NCBI RefSeq assembly: GCF_018129065.1
Contig: NZ_JAAEDM010000009.1
Span: 30,106-94,105 of the forward strand
Length of the DNA stretch: 64,000 nucleotides
Origin: Neoroseomonas soli
Lineage (GTDB): Bacteria > Pseudomonadota > Alphaproteobacteria > Acetobacterales > Acetobacteraceae
Direction of reading: 5' to 3'
The notes beneath the pieces were generated by a model. It searched no databases. It worked only from the letters and a program-made list of their open reading frames with translations, and had not been told where the DNA came from. This document shows positions 44,589-53,246 of this stretch, one piece after another (positions within the stretch are counted from its first letter, which is position 1; each line of letters begins with the position of its first letter). A program made the translations under genes and the position numbers.

Positions 44589-44636
44589 CCGCCGCGAAGG
44601 GCCCGCGCGACCTTGGCGCGGGCCCGTTGCGGCGGA
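44589..44636. terminator. Bidirectional hairpin terminator
   Basis: GGGCCCGCGC (44599-44608) pairs perfectly with GCGCGGGCCC (44616-44625) across a 7-base loop, and flanking CCGCCGC/GCGGCGG extends the stem. It sits between the convergent protease and I9-like genes. Confidence 0.7.
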
Positions 44637-44672
44637 GGGGCCTGTCCGGGCGCGGCCGCGCCGCGCGGGTGA

Positions 44673-45068
44673 TCAGGGCCGCGGCAGGATGCGGGCCTGC
44701 GGGTCGGCTTCGATGGCCGTCACCTCGGCTGCGGCGGCGAGGGTTTCGATCTGCGCCGGCGTTACGGTGGCGGCGGCGGAGGGGATGGCCTCGTAGACCG
44801 CGGTCGGCACGATGCCGAGGCGTTGCAGGATCTGCCGCCGCACGCCGCTGTCCGCCGCGGTGTCGCGGAAGGTGATGATGACGCCGATGCCGCGCGCGGC
44901 ATCGGTGTTCGAGCGCAGGGCTTCGGCCAGGGCGGGTTCGATCTTCATCGCAGCGTCGCGGCGCCTTTCCGTCTGGGCCAGTGCGCTCACGTCCGGCAAC
45001 GCCAGGATCGCCAGCGCGACCATCGCCCGGATTCGCCGCCGGGCCGGCACGCCGGGGCCGGATTGCAT
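44673..45068 (-). CDS. Exported I9/propeptide-like small protein
   Basis: About 131 residues from the ATG at 45068; a later ATG at 45023 is also possible. A hydrophobic signal (MVALAILALPDVSA) ends near ALAQ. The mature part contains IGVIITFRDTAADSG, QRLGIVPTAVYEAIPSAAATVTPAQIETLA and VTAIEADPQARI. This order (opening strand, helix, AxVTxxQIExLA, then a V..IE.D strand) is that of I9 peptidase-inhibitor/subtilisin-propeptide domains. It probably inhibits or chaperones a subtilase in the periplasm. The adjacent convergent S8 protease is an obvious candidate partner. Confidence 0.65.
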   Translation of the reverse strand: MQSGPGVPARRRIRAMVALAILALPDVSALAQTERRRDAAMKIEPALAEALRSNTDAARGIGVIITFRDTAADSGVRRQILQRLGIVPTAVYEAIPSAAATVTPAQIETLAAAAEVTAIEADPQARILPRP

Positions 45069-45126
45069 GGCGCGCATCCTACCTGGGGGATTCCTAGGCC
45101 CGCTGCGCACCGCGGGTCCAGCGGCT

Positions 45127-45264
45127 TCACCCCAACGTGTTCCCGCGCCGGGGGCGCGGTCCCGTCGATGCCGGCAGCCTGCCGAGGCTCGCCTCCGGCA
45201 CGCGGGTCAGGTTGCGCGCCGTATCCTCGTTGTCCTGCACGCGGCCATCCCACCGGCCCCGCAT
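45127..45264 (-). CDS. Possible 45-residue peptide
   Basis: A short frame starting MRGRWDGRVQDNEDTARN and ending RRGNTLG. The acidic-polar start is unlike random GC-rich noise, but there is no recognised family and only a weak ribosome-binding site. It may be a gene remnant between the I9-like and racemase genes. Confidence 0.2.
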   Translation of the reverse strand: MRGRWDGRVQDNEDTARNLTRVPEASLGRLPASTGPRPRRGNTLG

Positions 45265-45295
45265 CCGGATGCGCCCGGCAATGATGCCGGGCGTA

Positions 45296-45973
45296 TCATT
45301 CCGCCGCGAGGCGGACCCTCTCCCCGCGTGCCGAGACCACCGCGAGGATCGCCTGCGTCACCGCCGCCTGGCAGGGCTCGATCACCGGCACGCCGCAGGA
45401 ATCCTCGGCGAAGTTGCGGTGTCCGGCCATGCCGGCGCAGCCGAGGATCACGCTCTCCGCCCCCATGGCGACCAGTTCCTTCGCCGCCTCGGCCAGCCGG
45501 GCGCGGGGGGCGAGGGGGTCGGTCAGCACCTCCATGTCGAGGTTCAGCGGAATGGTGCCGGCGAGGCGGCTTTCCACCCCCATGGCCTGAAGGGCGCGGC
45601 GCTGGCGGGGCTTCGATTTGTCGGTGAAGGCGATGATGCCGAAACGTTCCCCACGCATCATCGCCGCGGCGACGGCGCAGCGCAGCGGGCCGAAGACCGG
45701 CCTGTCGGTGACGGTGCGCACCGCCTCCAGCCCCGGATCGGAGACGCAGGCGAGGATGTAGGCATCGGCCGTCTCGCGCTCGACCATGCGGCAGAGCGGT
45801 TCGGCGATGCCGTACCAGTCGCGCCAGGTGACGATGGCGGGCGGGCCTTCCTCGATCCTCACCACGTCCAGGCGCGGCAGCCCGGGCGCGGCATAGGGCG
45901 CCACGGCGGCGGCGATGCCGTCCGTGCAGGACCGGCTGGAGTTCGGGTTGATGAGCAGGATGCGTTCGGCCAT
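45296..45973 (-). CDS. Asp/Glu/hydantoin racemase family protein
   Basis: 225-residue member of the hydantoin-racemase branch of the Asp/Glu racemase family. ILLINPNSS at the N-terminus is the family hallmark. The two catalytic cysteines are expected in ILACVSDPG (about residue 75) and ILGCAGMAG (about 178), and both are present. Hydantoin racemases interconvert 5-substituted hydantoin enantiomers, so that D-selective enzymes can use both. It lies 3 kb from the two carbamoylase genes, on the other strand, consistent with the same pathway but not proof. Confidence 0.82.
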   Translation of the reverse strand: MAERILLINPNSSRSCTDGIAAAVAPYAAPGLPRLDVVRIEEGPPAIVTWRDWYGIAEPLCRMVERETADAYILACVSDPGLEAVRTVTDRPVFGPLRCAVAAAMMRGERFGIIAFTDKSKPRQRRALQAMGVESRLAGTIPLNLDMEVLTDPLAPRARLAEAAKELVAMGAESVILGCAGMAGHRNFAEDSCGVPVIEPCQAAVTQAILAVVSARGERVRLAAE

Positions 45974-46105
45974 GACGCAGTCTCGCGCCTGCCCCGCCGG
46001 GGGTTCAAGCCCATCCTGCCCGAAACGCTTGAACCGGGCGTGGCATGATGGCTATGTTGCAATGCACAATAAGGGCGCCCCGGAGCGCCCGGCAAAGGAA
46101 CGCCG

Positions 46106-46564
46106 ATGCCCTGGACCTCGGAGCGGGTCGTCCCCGCCACTTCTGAGCCTCGCACACCCGCGATGGTGGCGATGGCGCGTGGCGCCCGCGCGACCTGCCC
46201 GTGCTGCGGGCAGGGGCGGCTGTTCCGCGGCTACCTTCGCGTCGTCGATGCCTGCGAGGCCTGCGGCACGCCGCTCGGCCATATCCGGGCGGATGACGCG
46301 CCGCCCTACTTCACCATCTTCATCGCCGGCCACCTTCTGCTGCCTGCGGTCTTCTGGATCGAGAAGGCCTGGCAGCCGGCCATGTGGATCCACATGGCGG
46401 TGTGGCTGCCGCTCTTCGCCATCGTCTGCACGCTGCTGCTGCGGCCGGTGAAGGGGGCGACGCTCGCCTGGATGATGCGGCTGGGCCTGACGGGCAACGA
46501 CCAGGGGCCGGCGATCATCGCCGCCGCCACGCCGCCGCCGCGAAGGACGCCGAGTGATGCCTGA
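46106..46564 (+). CDS. DUF983 family membrane protein
   Basis: 152-residue protein. A two-CxxC zinc-ribbon-like start, TCPCCGQGRLFRGYLRV followed by DACEACGTPLG, is the DUF983 hallmark; two hydrophobic segments follow (about 72-88 and 94-112). Function of the family is unknown. In alphaproteobacteria it is often close to cytochrome-oxidase or growth genes, but here it is followed by UPF0262. Its TGA lies eight bases inside the next gene, giving coupled expression. Confidence 0.85.
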   Translation: MPWTSERVVPATSEPRTPAMVAMARGARATCPCCGQGRLFRGYLRVVDACEACGTPLGHIRADDAPPYFTIFIAGHLLLPAVFWIEKAWQPAMWIHMAVWLPLFAIVCTLLLRPVKGATLAWMMRLGLTGNDQGPAIIAAATPPPRRTPSDA

Positions 46565-47027
46565 CCAGCGCCTCGTCCGCGTCGAACTGCCTGAGGAACC
46601 GCCGGCGCCCTCCGCCTATGCGGAGGCGGACCGGCGCCAGGCCATTGCCGACCTGCTGACCGGCAACCGCTTCGACCCGCCGAACCTGCCGAAGGGGCCC
46701 TATGCGCTCGCGGTCTCGGTGCGGGAGGGGCGTCTGGTCCTCGACATCCGCGACGTGGACAACCGGCCGCTGCACGTGCTGGCGCTGGCGCTCGGGCCGT
46801 TCCGCCGGCTGATCAAGGACTACCACATGGTGGTCGAGGCGCATGAACGCGCGGTCGCCGAATGCGGCCCGGAAAGCCGGGTGCAGGCGATCGACATGGG
46901 CCGCCGCGGCCTGCACAACGAAGGCGCGGAACTGCTCCAGGTGCGGCTCAAGGGCCGCGTGGAGGTCGATTTCGAGACGGCGCGGCGGCTGTTCACCCTG
47001 GTCTGCGCGCTGCACCAGCGCATCTGA
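46557..47027 (+). CDS. UPF0262 family protein
   Basis: 156-residue soluble protein found almost only in alphaproteobacteria. RRQAIADLLTGNRFDPPN, GPYALAVSVREGRLVLDIRD, FRRLIKDYHMVVEAHERAV, IDMGRRGLHNEGAELLQVRL and DTARRLFTLVCALHQR-like ends (here ETARRLFTLVC) are conserved blocks of this family. The function is unknown. The ATG at 46557 follows a GTG one codon earlier. It is 13 bases from mtnA, so the three genes form an operon. Confidence 0.9.
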   Translation: MPDQRLVRVELPEEPPAPSAYAEADRRQAIADLLTGNRFDPPNLPKGPYALAVSVREGRLVLDIRDVDNRPLHVLALALGPFRRLIKDYHMVVEAHERAVAECGPESRVQAIDMGRRGLHNEGAELLQVRLKGRVEVDFETARRLFTLVCALHQRI

Positions 47028-47040
47028 GGGGCCTTCCCGC

Positions 47041-48132
<1,092 letters not shown>

Positions 48133-48272
48133 CCTCCGGCGGGCGACTGCGGCTCCGTTTCCGGCGTCTCGGCGCCGACGGGATGCGTGCAGCACCTCCC
48201 CGGCCCATGTCCGGATGCGCCGCCCCGCGCAAGCCGTGAACGATGCGTGACGTCGTCACGGGGCCGGGCGCC
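48133..48272. other. Short gap between convergent genes
   Basis: 140 bases with no recognisable gene and no strong hairpin. Only weak GC-rich dyads (around 48160-48180) could serve in termination. Confidence 0.4.
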
Positions 48273-49649
48273 TCACGCGGCCGGCCGGATGTTCTGGTTC
48301 ACATGGAAGACATTCGCGGGGTCGTACTTCGCCTTGACCTGCTGTAGCCGGCGGTAATTCGGCCCATAGGCGGCGGCGGTGGCGTCGCTGCCCTCGTCTT
48401 CGCCGATGTAGTTCACGTAGCGGCCGGCGCCCATGAAGGGCCGCAACGCATCGTAGGACTGGCGTGCCCAGGCGATGCAGTCTTCCGTCGCGCCCGGATC
48501 CAGCCATTCGGACAGGACGAGCATGTTGTAGCCGGCCGTGCGATGCGGGAAGGCGGTGTCGGTGACGCCGACGCGCGTCACGGCGCCGTGGAAGTGCTCC
48601 AGCAGCATCTGGCCCATCGGCGTCGGGCAGCGGGCGAAGCAGTCGATCATGGTCCTGATCGCCTCATCCGTGAGGCTCGCGAGGAAACTCGACTTCCAGT
48701 AGTTCAGGGCGCCGCGCGGAAAGGCGCCGTCCAGCATCGCGTTCATCTCCGAATACGGCATCGGCCCTACCGCATCGAGCGCCGGTGCGCCGAACCGCTT
48801 GATCGGCTGCACTGCCGCCTCGCCCTCAGCGAGTGTTCCGCAATGGCACATCACCATCGCCGCCAGCTTCTCGCCTGACCCGTCGGGCGCGTGGACAAGC
48901 CCGCCGAAGACGGAGATTTCATCCGGGAGCGAGGCCGTGACATCCCGGAAATGGCGCAGCACGTCCCATGCCGCGCTGAACGGGAAGGCGATGAGGCCGC
49001 CGGTCACCATGGGTCCGATCGGGTGGAGCCGATACTCGAAGGACGTCACCACGCCGAAATTGCCGCCGCCGCCGCGCAAGGCCCAGAAGAGATCGGCGTT
49101 CTCGCCCGCGCTCGCCGTGACGACCCGGCCGTCGGCGAGTACGACCTCCGCCGAGAGAAGGTTGTCGAGCGCCAGCGCGTGCTTGCCCATCAGCCAGCCG
49201 AGCCCGCCGCCGAGCGTCAGCCCCGCGATGCCCGTCGAGGAGACGACGCCGCCCGTCGTCGCGAGCCCATGCAACTGGGTTTCGCGGTTGAACCCGTTCC
49301 AGGTCATGCCCCCTTGGGCGCGCGCCGCGCGCGCCTTCGGATCGACATGCATGCCCTTCATGGACGACAGGTCGATCATCAGCCCGCCATCCACGGTCGC
49401 GCGTCCCGCGACATTGTGGCCGCCGCCGCGGATGGCGACTTCGAGCGCCTGCTCCCCCGCCAGCCTGACGGCATCGACGACATCGGCCACGCCGCGGCAA
49501 CGGGCGATCACAGCAGGCTTCTTGTCGATCAGGCCGTTGTGCACGCGCCTGGCCTCGTCGTAGCCGGCATCGCCTGCGCGCAGGAGCGTCCCGCCAAAGG
49601 ATTTCGCGAGGCGCGCGATGCTGTCGTCCAGGATTGGTGCTGCGCTCAT
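48273..49649 (-). CDS. Berberine-bridge-type FAD-dependent oxidoreductase
   Basis: 458-residue FAD-linked oxidase of the PCMH/BBE group. AIRGGGHNVAG contains His78, the residue that usually carries covalent FAD; no cysteine is seen at the second attachment site, so the flavin would be singly linked. TGIAGLTLGGGLGWL and LRGGGGNFGVVTSFEYRL are standard. A C-terminal BBE block NYIGEDEG...AAYGPNYRRLQQVKAKYDP closes the protein. Members oxidise alcohols or sugars with oxygen. The start at 49649 (MSAAPILDDS) is preferred; the frame extends upstream without family similarity. Confidence 0.87.
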   Translation of the reverse strand: MSAAPILDDSIARLAKSFGGTLLRAGDAGYDEARRVHNGLIDKKPAVIARCRGVADVVDAVRLAGEQALEVAIRGGGHNVAGRATVDGGLMIDLSSMKGMHVDPKARAARAQGGMTWNGFNRETQLHGLATTGGVVSSTGIAGLTLGGGLGWLMGKHALALDNLLSAEVVLADGRVVTASAGENADLFWALRGGGGNFGVVTSFEYRLHPIGPMVTGGLIAFPFSAAWDVLRHFRDVTASLPDEISVFGGLVHAPDGSGEKLAAMVMCHCGTLAEGEAAVQPIKRFGAPALDAVGPMPYSEMNAMLDGAFPRGALNYWKSSFLASLTDEAIRTMIDCFARCPTPMGQMLLEHFHGAVTRVGVTDTAFPHRTAGYNMLVLSEWLDPGATEDCIAWARQSYDALRPFMGAGRYVNYIGEDEGSDATAAAYGPNYRRLQQVKAKYDPANVFHVNQNIRPAA

Positions 49650-49893
49650 GTCCGGCTCCCATGCATCTGCATTGCTTGCGGAATTCGGAGGCCGCGCCGC
49701 GCTGGCCCGGTCGGCGTCGCGAGTTGCTGCCATTCGGTCAGCGCGCGCTCCATCGCGGCCTGGTCGCCTGCGGGCATTCTTGCACAAGCGGAAGGTTCTC
49801 GCCATCGGGCGGGTCCGCGGCACGGCTTTGCGGAGCGGGCGCGCGCGGCCCGGCCCGTTTGACCGCTGACGCATGCGCGGCGAGGATCGCCGC
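49650..49893. other. Divergent intergenic region
   Basis: About 244 bases between two divergently oriented FAD-oxidase genes. It must hold promoters for both. Weak open frames here look like random GC-rich sequence, with no family resemblance. Confidence 0.4.
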
Positions 49894-51306
49894 ATGGAAA
49901 TGCTTGACGACCTGGCCGCAACGCTCGGCGCGCGGAACTGCCTGACCTCGGCCGACGATGTCGCCCCCTATGCCATCGACTGGCGCGGCGCCTGGCGCGG
50001 CACGCCGCGCGCCGTGCTGAAGCCCGCCAGCACCGAGGAAGTCGCCGCCGCCGTCCGCGCCTGCGCCGCCGAGGGCCTCGCGATCGTGCCGGCCGGCGGG
50101 CGCACCAGCCTCTGCGGCGGTGCGGTGGTGCAGGAGAACGGGCCGCCCGCGGTGGTCATGAGCCTCGAACGCATGAACCGGATCCGCGATGTGGACGCGC
50201 GGGACTTCTCCCTGGTGGCCGAGGCCGGCTGCATCATCCAGAACGTGCAGCAGGCGGCGGCCGCGGTGGACCGGCTGTTCCCGCTCTCCTGGGGCGCGCA
50301 GGGCTCGGCCATGGTGGGTGGCGCGCTCTCCACCAATGCCGGGGGCATCCGCACGCTGCGCTGGGGCAATGCGCGCGACCTCGTGCTGGGGCTGGAGGTC
50401 GTGCTGCCGGACGGGCGCGTGCTGAACGACCTGCGGCGCGTGCGGAAGGACAATTCCGGCTATGCGCTGCGCCACCTGTTCCTGGGCGGGGAGGGGACGC
50501 TCGGCATCATCACCGCCGCGGCGCTGCGGCTGGTGCCGGCGCTCAAGCGGGTGGAGACGGCCTTCGTCGCGGTGCCCTCGCCGGAGGCGGCGCTGAACCT
50601 GCTCTCCCGCGTCATGGGCAGCGGGGCGGAGGTCATCGCCTTCGAGCTCATCATCCGGCGCTGCATGGAAACGGTGGAGCGCCACGGCACGCCGAACGGC
50701 ATCCGCATCCCGCTGCCGCTGGAAAGCCCCTGGTACGTGATGGTGGAACTCGCCGCCGCGCATACCGCCGTGCCGCTGCGGGAGATGCTGGAGGACACCC
50801 TCGCCACCGCGATGGAGGCCGGCGAGGCGACCGATGCCGCCTTCGCCGAGACCGAATCCCAGCGCGCCAACTTCTGGCGCATCCGGGAAGACTACCCGGA
50901 CCTCGCCCGCCGCGAGGGACCGGCGATCAGCACCGACACCTCCGTGCCCGTCTCGGCGGTGCCGGAATTCCTGGCGCGCGTCGCTCCGGCACTGGCGCGG
51001 CGCTGGCCGGAGGGGCAGTTGCTTGCGCTCGGCCATGCGGGGGACGGCAACATCCATGTCAGCCTGCTGGCGCCGCCGGGGATGGAACGCGGGGACTGGA
51101 ACGCGCGGGCGCGAGGGGCGGAGGAAGTGGTGAACGCCATCGCGGTGGAACTCGGCGGGTCCTTCTCGGCCGAACACGGCATCGGCCAGTCCAAGCGGCA
51201 CGCCATGGCGACGCACAAGGATCCGGTGGCGCTGGACGTGATGCGTGCGGTGAAGAACGCGATCGACCCGCGCGGGATGATGAACCCGGGCAAGATGCTG
51301 CCGTAA
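49894..51306 (+). CDS. GlcD-type FAD-binding 2-hydroxyacid dehydrogenase
   Basis: 470-residue flavoprotein of the D-lactate/glycolate/D-2-hydroxyglutarate dehydrogenase group. N-terminal PCMH domain: PAGGRTSLCGGAV, then GAQGSAMVGGALSTNAGG and RKDNSGYALRHLFLGGEGTLGIIT. C-terminal FAD-oxidase domain: LGHAGDGNIHVSLLAP (metal ligands) and SAEHGIGQSKRHAM. The substrate D-2-hydroxyacid is not fixed by sequence. ATG 49894 is preferred because GCGAGG lies eight bases before it; an earlier ATG at 49873 adds a basic tail. A terminator follows its stop. Confidence 0.9.
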   Translation: MEMLDDLAATLGARNCLTSADDVAPYAIDWRGAWRGTPRAVLKPASTEEVAAAVRACAAEGLAIVPAGGRTSLCGGAVVQENGPPAVVMSLERMNRIRDVDARDFSLVAEAGCIIQNVQQAAAAVDRLFPLSWGAQGSAMVGGALSTNAGGIRTLRWGNARDLVLGLEVVLPDGRVLNDLRRVRKDNSGYALRHLFLGGEGTLGIITAAALRLVPALKRVETAFVAVPSPEAALNLLSRVMGSGAEVIAFELIIRRCMETVERHGTPNGIRIPLPLESPWYVMVELAAAHTAVPLREMLEDTLATAMEAGEATDAAFAETESQRANFWRIREDYPDLARREGPAISTDTSVPVSAVPEFLARVAPALARRWPEGQLLALGHAGDGNIHVSLLAPPGMERGDWNARARGAEEVVNAIAVELGGSFSAEHGIGQSKRHAMATHKDPVALDVMRAVKNAIDPRGMMNPGKMLP

Positions 51307-51313
51307 GGCGCGA

Positions 51314-51337
51314 CCGGGGAGGGCGCCGCCTCCCCGG
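51314..51337 (+). terminator. Hairpin terminator after the GlcD-type gene
   Basis: CCGGGGAGG/CCTCCCCGG perfect 9-bp stem with a 6-base loop, 7 bases after the stop. No T-tract, but stem and position fit. Confidence 0.6.
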
Positions 51338-51421
51338 CGTGCTCTTGCCCGCCCCGGGCGGATTGCGGTGAATGCGCCGCCTGGCATCGGGCGGCGCCGC
51401 ATGGCGGAGAGGGGAGGCCTG

Positions 51422-52126
51422 GTGCAGTTCGAGGATCTCGCCCCGCGGTTGGTGCTCGCGCTGCTGCTCGGCGCCGCGATCGGGGCGGAGCGGCAGTACC
51501 GGCAGCGCGCCGCCGGGCTCCGGACCAATGCTCTGGTGGCCATGGGGGCGGCGGCCTTTTCGATGGTCGGCTTCTCCGTGGCGGCGGAGGCGAGCCCTTC
51601 GCGCATGGCGGCGCAGGTCGTCTCCGGCATCGGCTTCCTCGGCGCCGGCGCGATCATGCGCGAGGGGCTGAACGTGAAGGGGCTGAACACGGCGGCGACG
51701 CTGTGGTGCTCGGCCGCCGTCGGCATCGGCTGCGGCGCGGGGCAGTTCGCCCTGGCGGGGACGGCTGCGGCGCTGATCGTGATCGTCAACATCGCGATCC
51801 GGCCGCTGACGGCCGCGATCGACCGCACCCCGCAGGCCGGTGCGGAGCTGGAGCGCCGCTTCCGCATCACCGCGACCGGCGCGGCGCAGAGCGAGGCGAC
51901 GCTGCGCCTGCTGCTGGTCAAGCAGATCGCTGCCAATGGCGCCCGGTTGCTGCAACTGGAGAGCGAAGACCTGCCCTGCCCGGATGGCGTCAGCCCGCGC
52001 GTGGCACTGACCGCGCGCCTGGTGGTCAGCGGTACGGCCACCGAGGGGATCGAGGCGATCGTCGGGCGGCTCAGCCTCGAACCCGCTGTCACGCGCGTGG
52101 GCTGGACGGAGGAAGGCGAGGACTGA
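51422..52126 (+). CDS. MgtC/SapB family membrane protein
   Basis: 234-residue protein. The N-terminal half has about five hydrophobic segments, with the signature LLGAAIGAERQYRQRAAGLRTNALVAMGAA and SGIGFLGAGAIMREGLNVKGLNTAATLW that define MgtC/SapB. The C-terminal half is a soluble ACT-like domain. Members help in growth at low magnesium or modulate the F-ATPase. The GTG at 51422 (VQFEDLAPRLV) follows GGGGAGG closely and matches family N-termini; ATG 51401 is an alternative. Its stop abuts the convergent mgsA stop with no gap. Confidence 0.85.
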   Translation: MQFEDLAPRLVLALLLGAAIGAERQYRQRAAGLRTNALVAMGAAAFSMVGFSVAAEASPSRMAAQVVSGIGFLGAGAIMREGLNVKGLNTAATLWCSAAVGIGCGAGQFALAGTAAALIVIVNIAIRPLTAAIDRTPQAGAELERRFRITATGAAQSEATLRLLLVKQIAANGARLLQLESEDLPCPDGVSPRVALTARLVVSGTATEGIEAIVGRLSLEPAVTRVGWTEEGED

Positions 52127-52510
52127 TCACCCGCGCGCGAGCAACCCGCCGGCCACCAGCAGGTCCGCCGTCGCGGGGCTGAAGGCGGCGGGGATGTCGT
52201 AGACCAGCGCGATGCGCAGCAGCGCCTTCACGTCCACGTCGTGCGCCTGGGGCGCGAGCGGGTCGGGGAAGAAGACCAGGGCGTGGATCTCTCCATCGGC
52301 GATCATGCCGCCGATCTGCTGGTCGCCGCCGAGCGGGCCGGACTTCACCGTGCGAATCGCGAGGTCGGGGCTATGCCGGCGGATCACGCCGCCGGTCGTC
52401 GCGGTGCAGACCATCGAATGCGGTGCGAGGTCGGCGGCATGCCGCGCCACCCAATCGGCGAGCGCGGGCTTCATCCGGTCATGCGCGACGAGGGCGAGGG
52501 TCAGCGGCAT
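52127..52510 (-). CDS. mgsA: Methylglyoxal synthase
   Basis: 127-residue enzyme that converts dihydroxyacetone phosphate to methylglyoxal and phosphate, relieving sugar-phosphate stress. LTLALVAHDRMKPAL opens, CTATTGGV is the phosphate loop, VKSGPLGGDQQIGGMI carries the catalytic aspartate region, and VFFPDPLAPQAHDVDVKALLR follows. All key parts are intact. Its 104-base distance from otnC suggests it is transcribed separately or as a tail of the otn operon, where it would drain triose phosphate. Confidence 0.92.
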   Translation of the reverse strand: MPLTLALVAHDRMKPALADWVARHAADLAPHSMVCTATTGGVIRRHSPDLAIRTVKSGPLGGDQQIGGMIADGEIHALVFFPDPLAPQAHDVDVKALLRIALVYDIPAAFSPATADLLVAGGLLARG

Positions 52511-52613
52511 GGCGGCACATCCTCGGCGGCGCGGTTCGTCTCGGCCAGGCGCGTCGCGTGCATGGGGTCGTCGGCCCCGGCCGGGGTACAGGGGCCGGCG
52601 ACCATGATTCGCA

Positions 52614-53246
52614 TCAGCCGAAGGTCGAAAGCAGGTCGTCCACCTGCGTCGGCGTCAGCAGGCGGGGATTGGCGCCGCGCAGCAGCAGGGCGAGGCGGGC
52701 GGATTCCTCGAGTTCCTCCGCCGCGTGCACCGCATCCGCCAGGGTCTTGCCGCTGACGACCGGGCCGTGGTTCGCGAGCAGCACCGCCTTCGCGCCCTTC
52801 GCGGCCTCGTGGATCTCGGCCTCCATCGCCGCATCGCCGGGCCGGTAGTAGCGGATGACCGGCAGGGTGCGGCCGACGCGCATGACGAAGTAGGGCGTCA
52901 GCGGAGGAATGGGCGCGGTCTCGCCGGGTTGCGCGAGGCAGCCGACGGCGGTCGCATGGGTGGAATGCAGGTGCACCACCGCCCCCGCATCCGGCCGCGC
53001 GGACAGCACGGCACGGTGCATGAAGACTTCCTTGGACGGCTTGTCGCCGCCGACATGGTTCCACGCCGCGTCGAGCCTGCTGATCCGCGCAGGGTCGAGA
53101 CGCCCGAGGCAGGAATTCGTCGGCGTCATCAGGTAGCCGTCGGGTAGGCGCACCGAGATGTTCCCCGCCGTCCCGACCGAATAGCCCCGCTGGAACAGCG
53201 AGGCGCCCAGCATCGCCAGTTGCTCGCGCAGCGCGGCCTCATTCAT
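52614..53246 (-). CDS. otnC: 3-oxo-tetronate 4-phosphate decarboxylase (class II aldolase family)
   Basis: 210-residue class II aldolase/adducin protein. TAGNISVRLPDGYLMTPTN is the phosphate-binding part, and HLHSTHA and the EVFMHRAV region hold metal ligands. The overlap of 8 bases with the DUF1537 kinase upstream is the typical otnK-otnC pair, in which OtnC decarboxylates 3-oxo-tetronate 4-phosphate to dihydroxyacetone phosphate. It is thus assigned OtnC rather than fuculose aldolase. The start at 53246 (MNEAALREQL) is natural. Confidence 0.85.
   Translation of the reverse strand: MNEAALREQLAMLGASLFQRGYSVGTAGNISVRLPDGYLMTPTNSCLGRLDPARISRLDAAWNHVGGDKPSKEVFMHRAVLSARPDAGAVVHLHSTHATAVGCLAQPGETAPIPPLTPYFVMRVGRTLPVIRYYRPGDAAMEAEIHEAAKGAKAVLLANHGPVVSGKTLADAVHAAEELEESARLALLLRGANPRLLTPTQVDDLLSTFG

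Noticed and set aside
49618..49869. Short frames in the gap between the two FAD-oxidase genes
   Set aside because: No start signal or conserved motif, and the region must hold divergent promoters.
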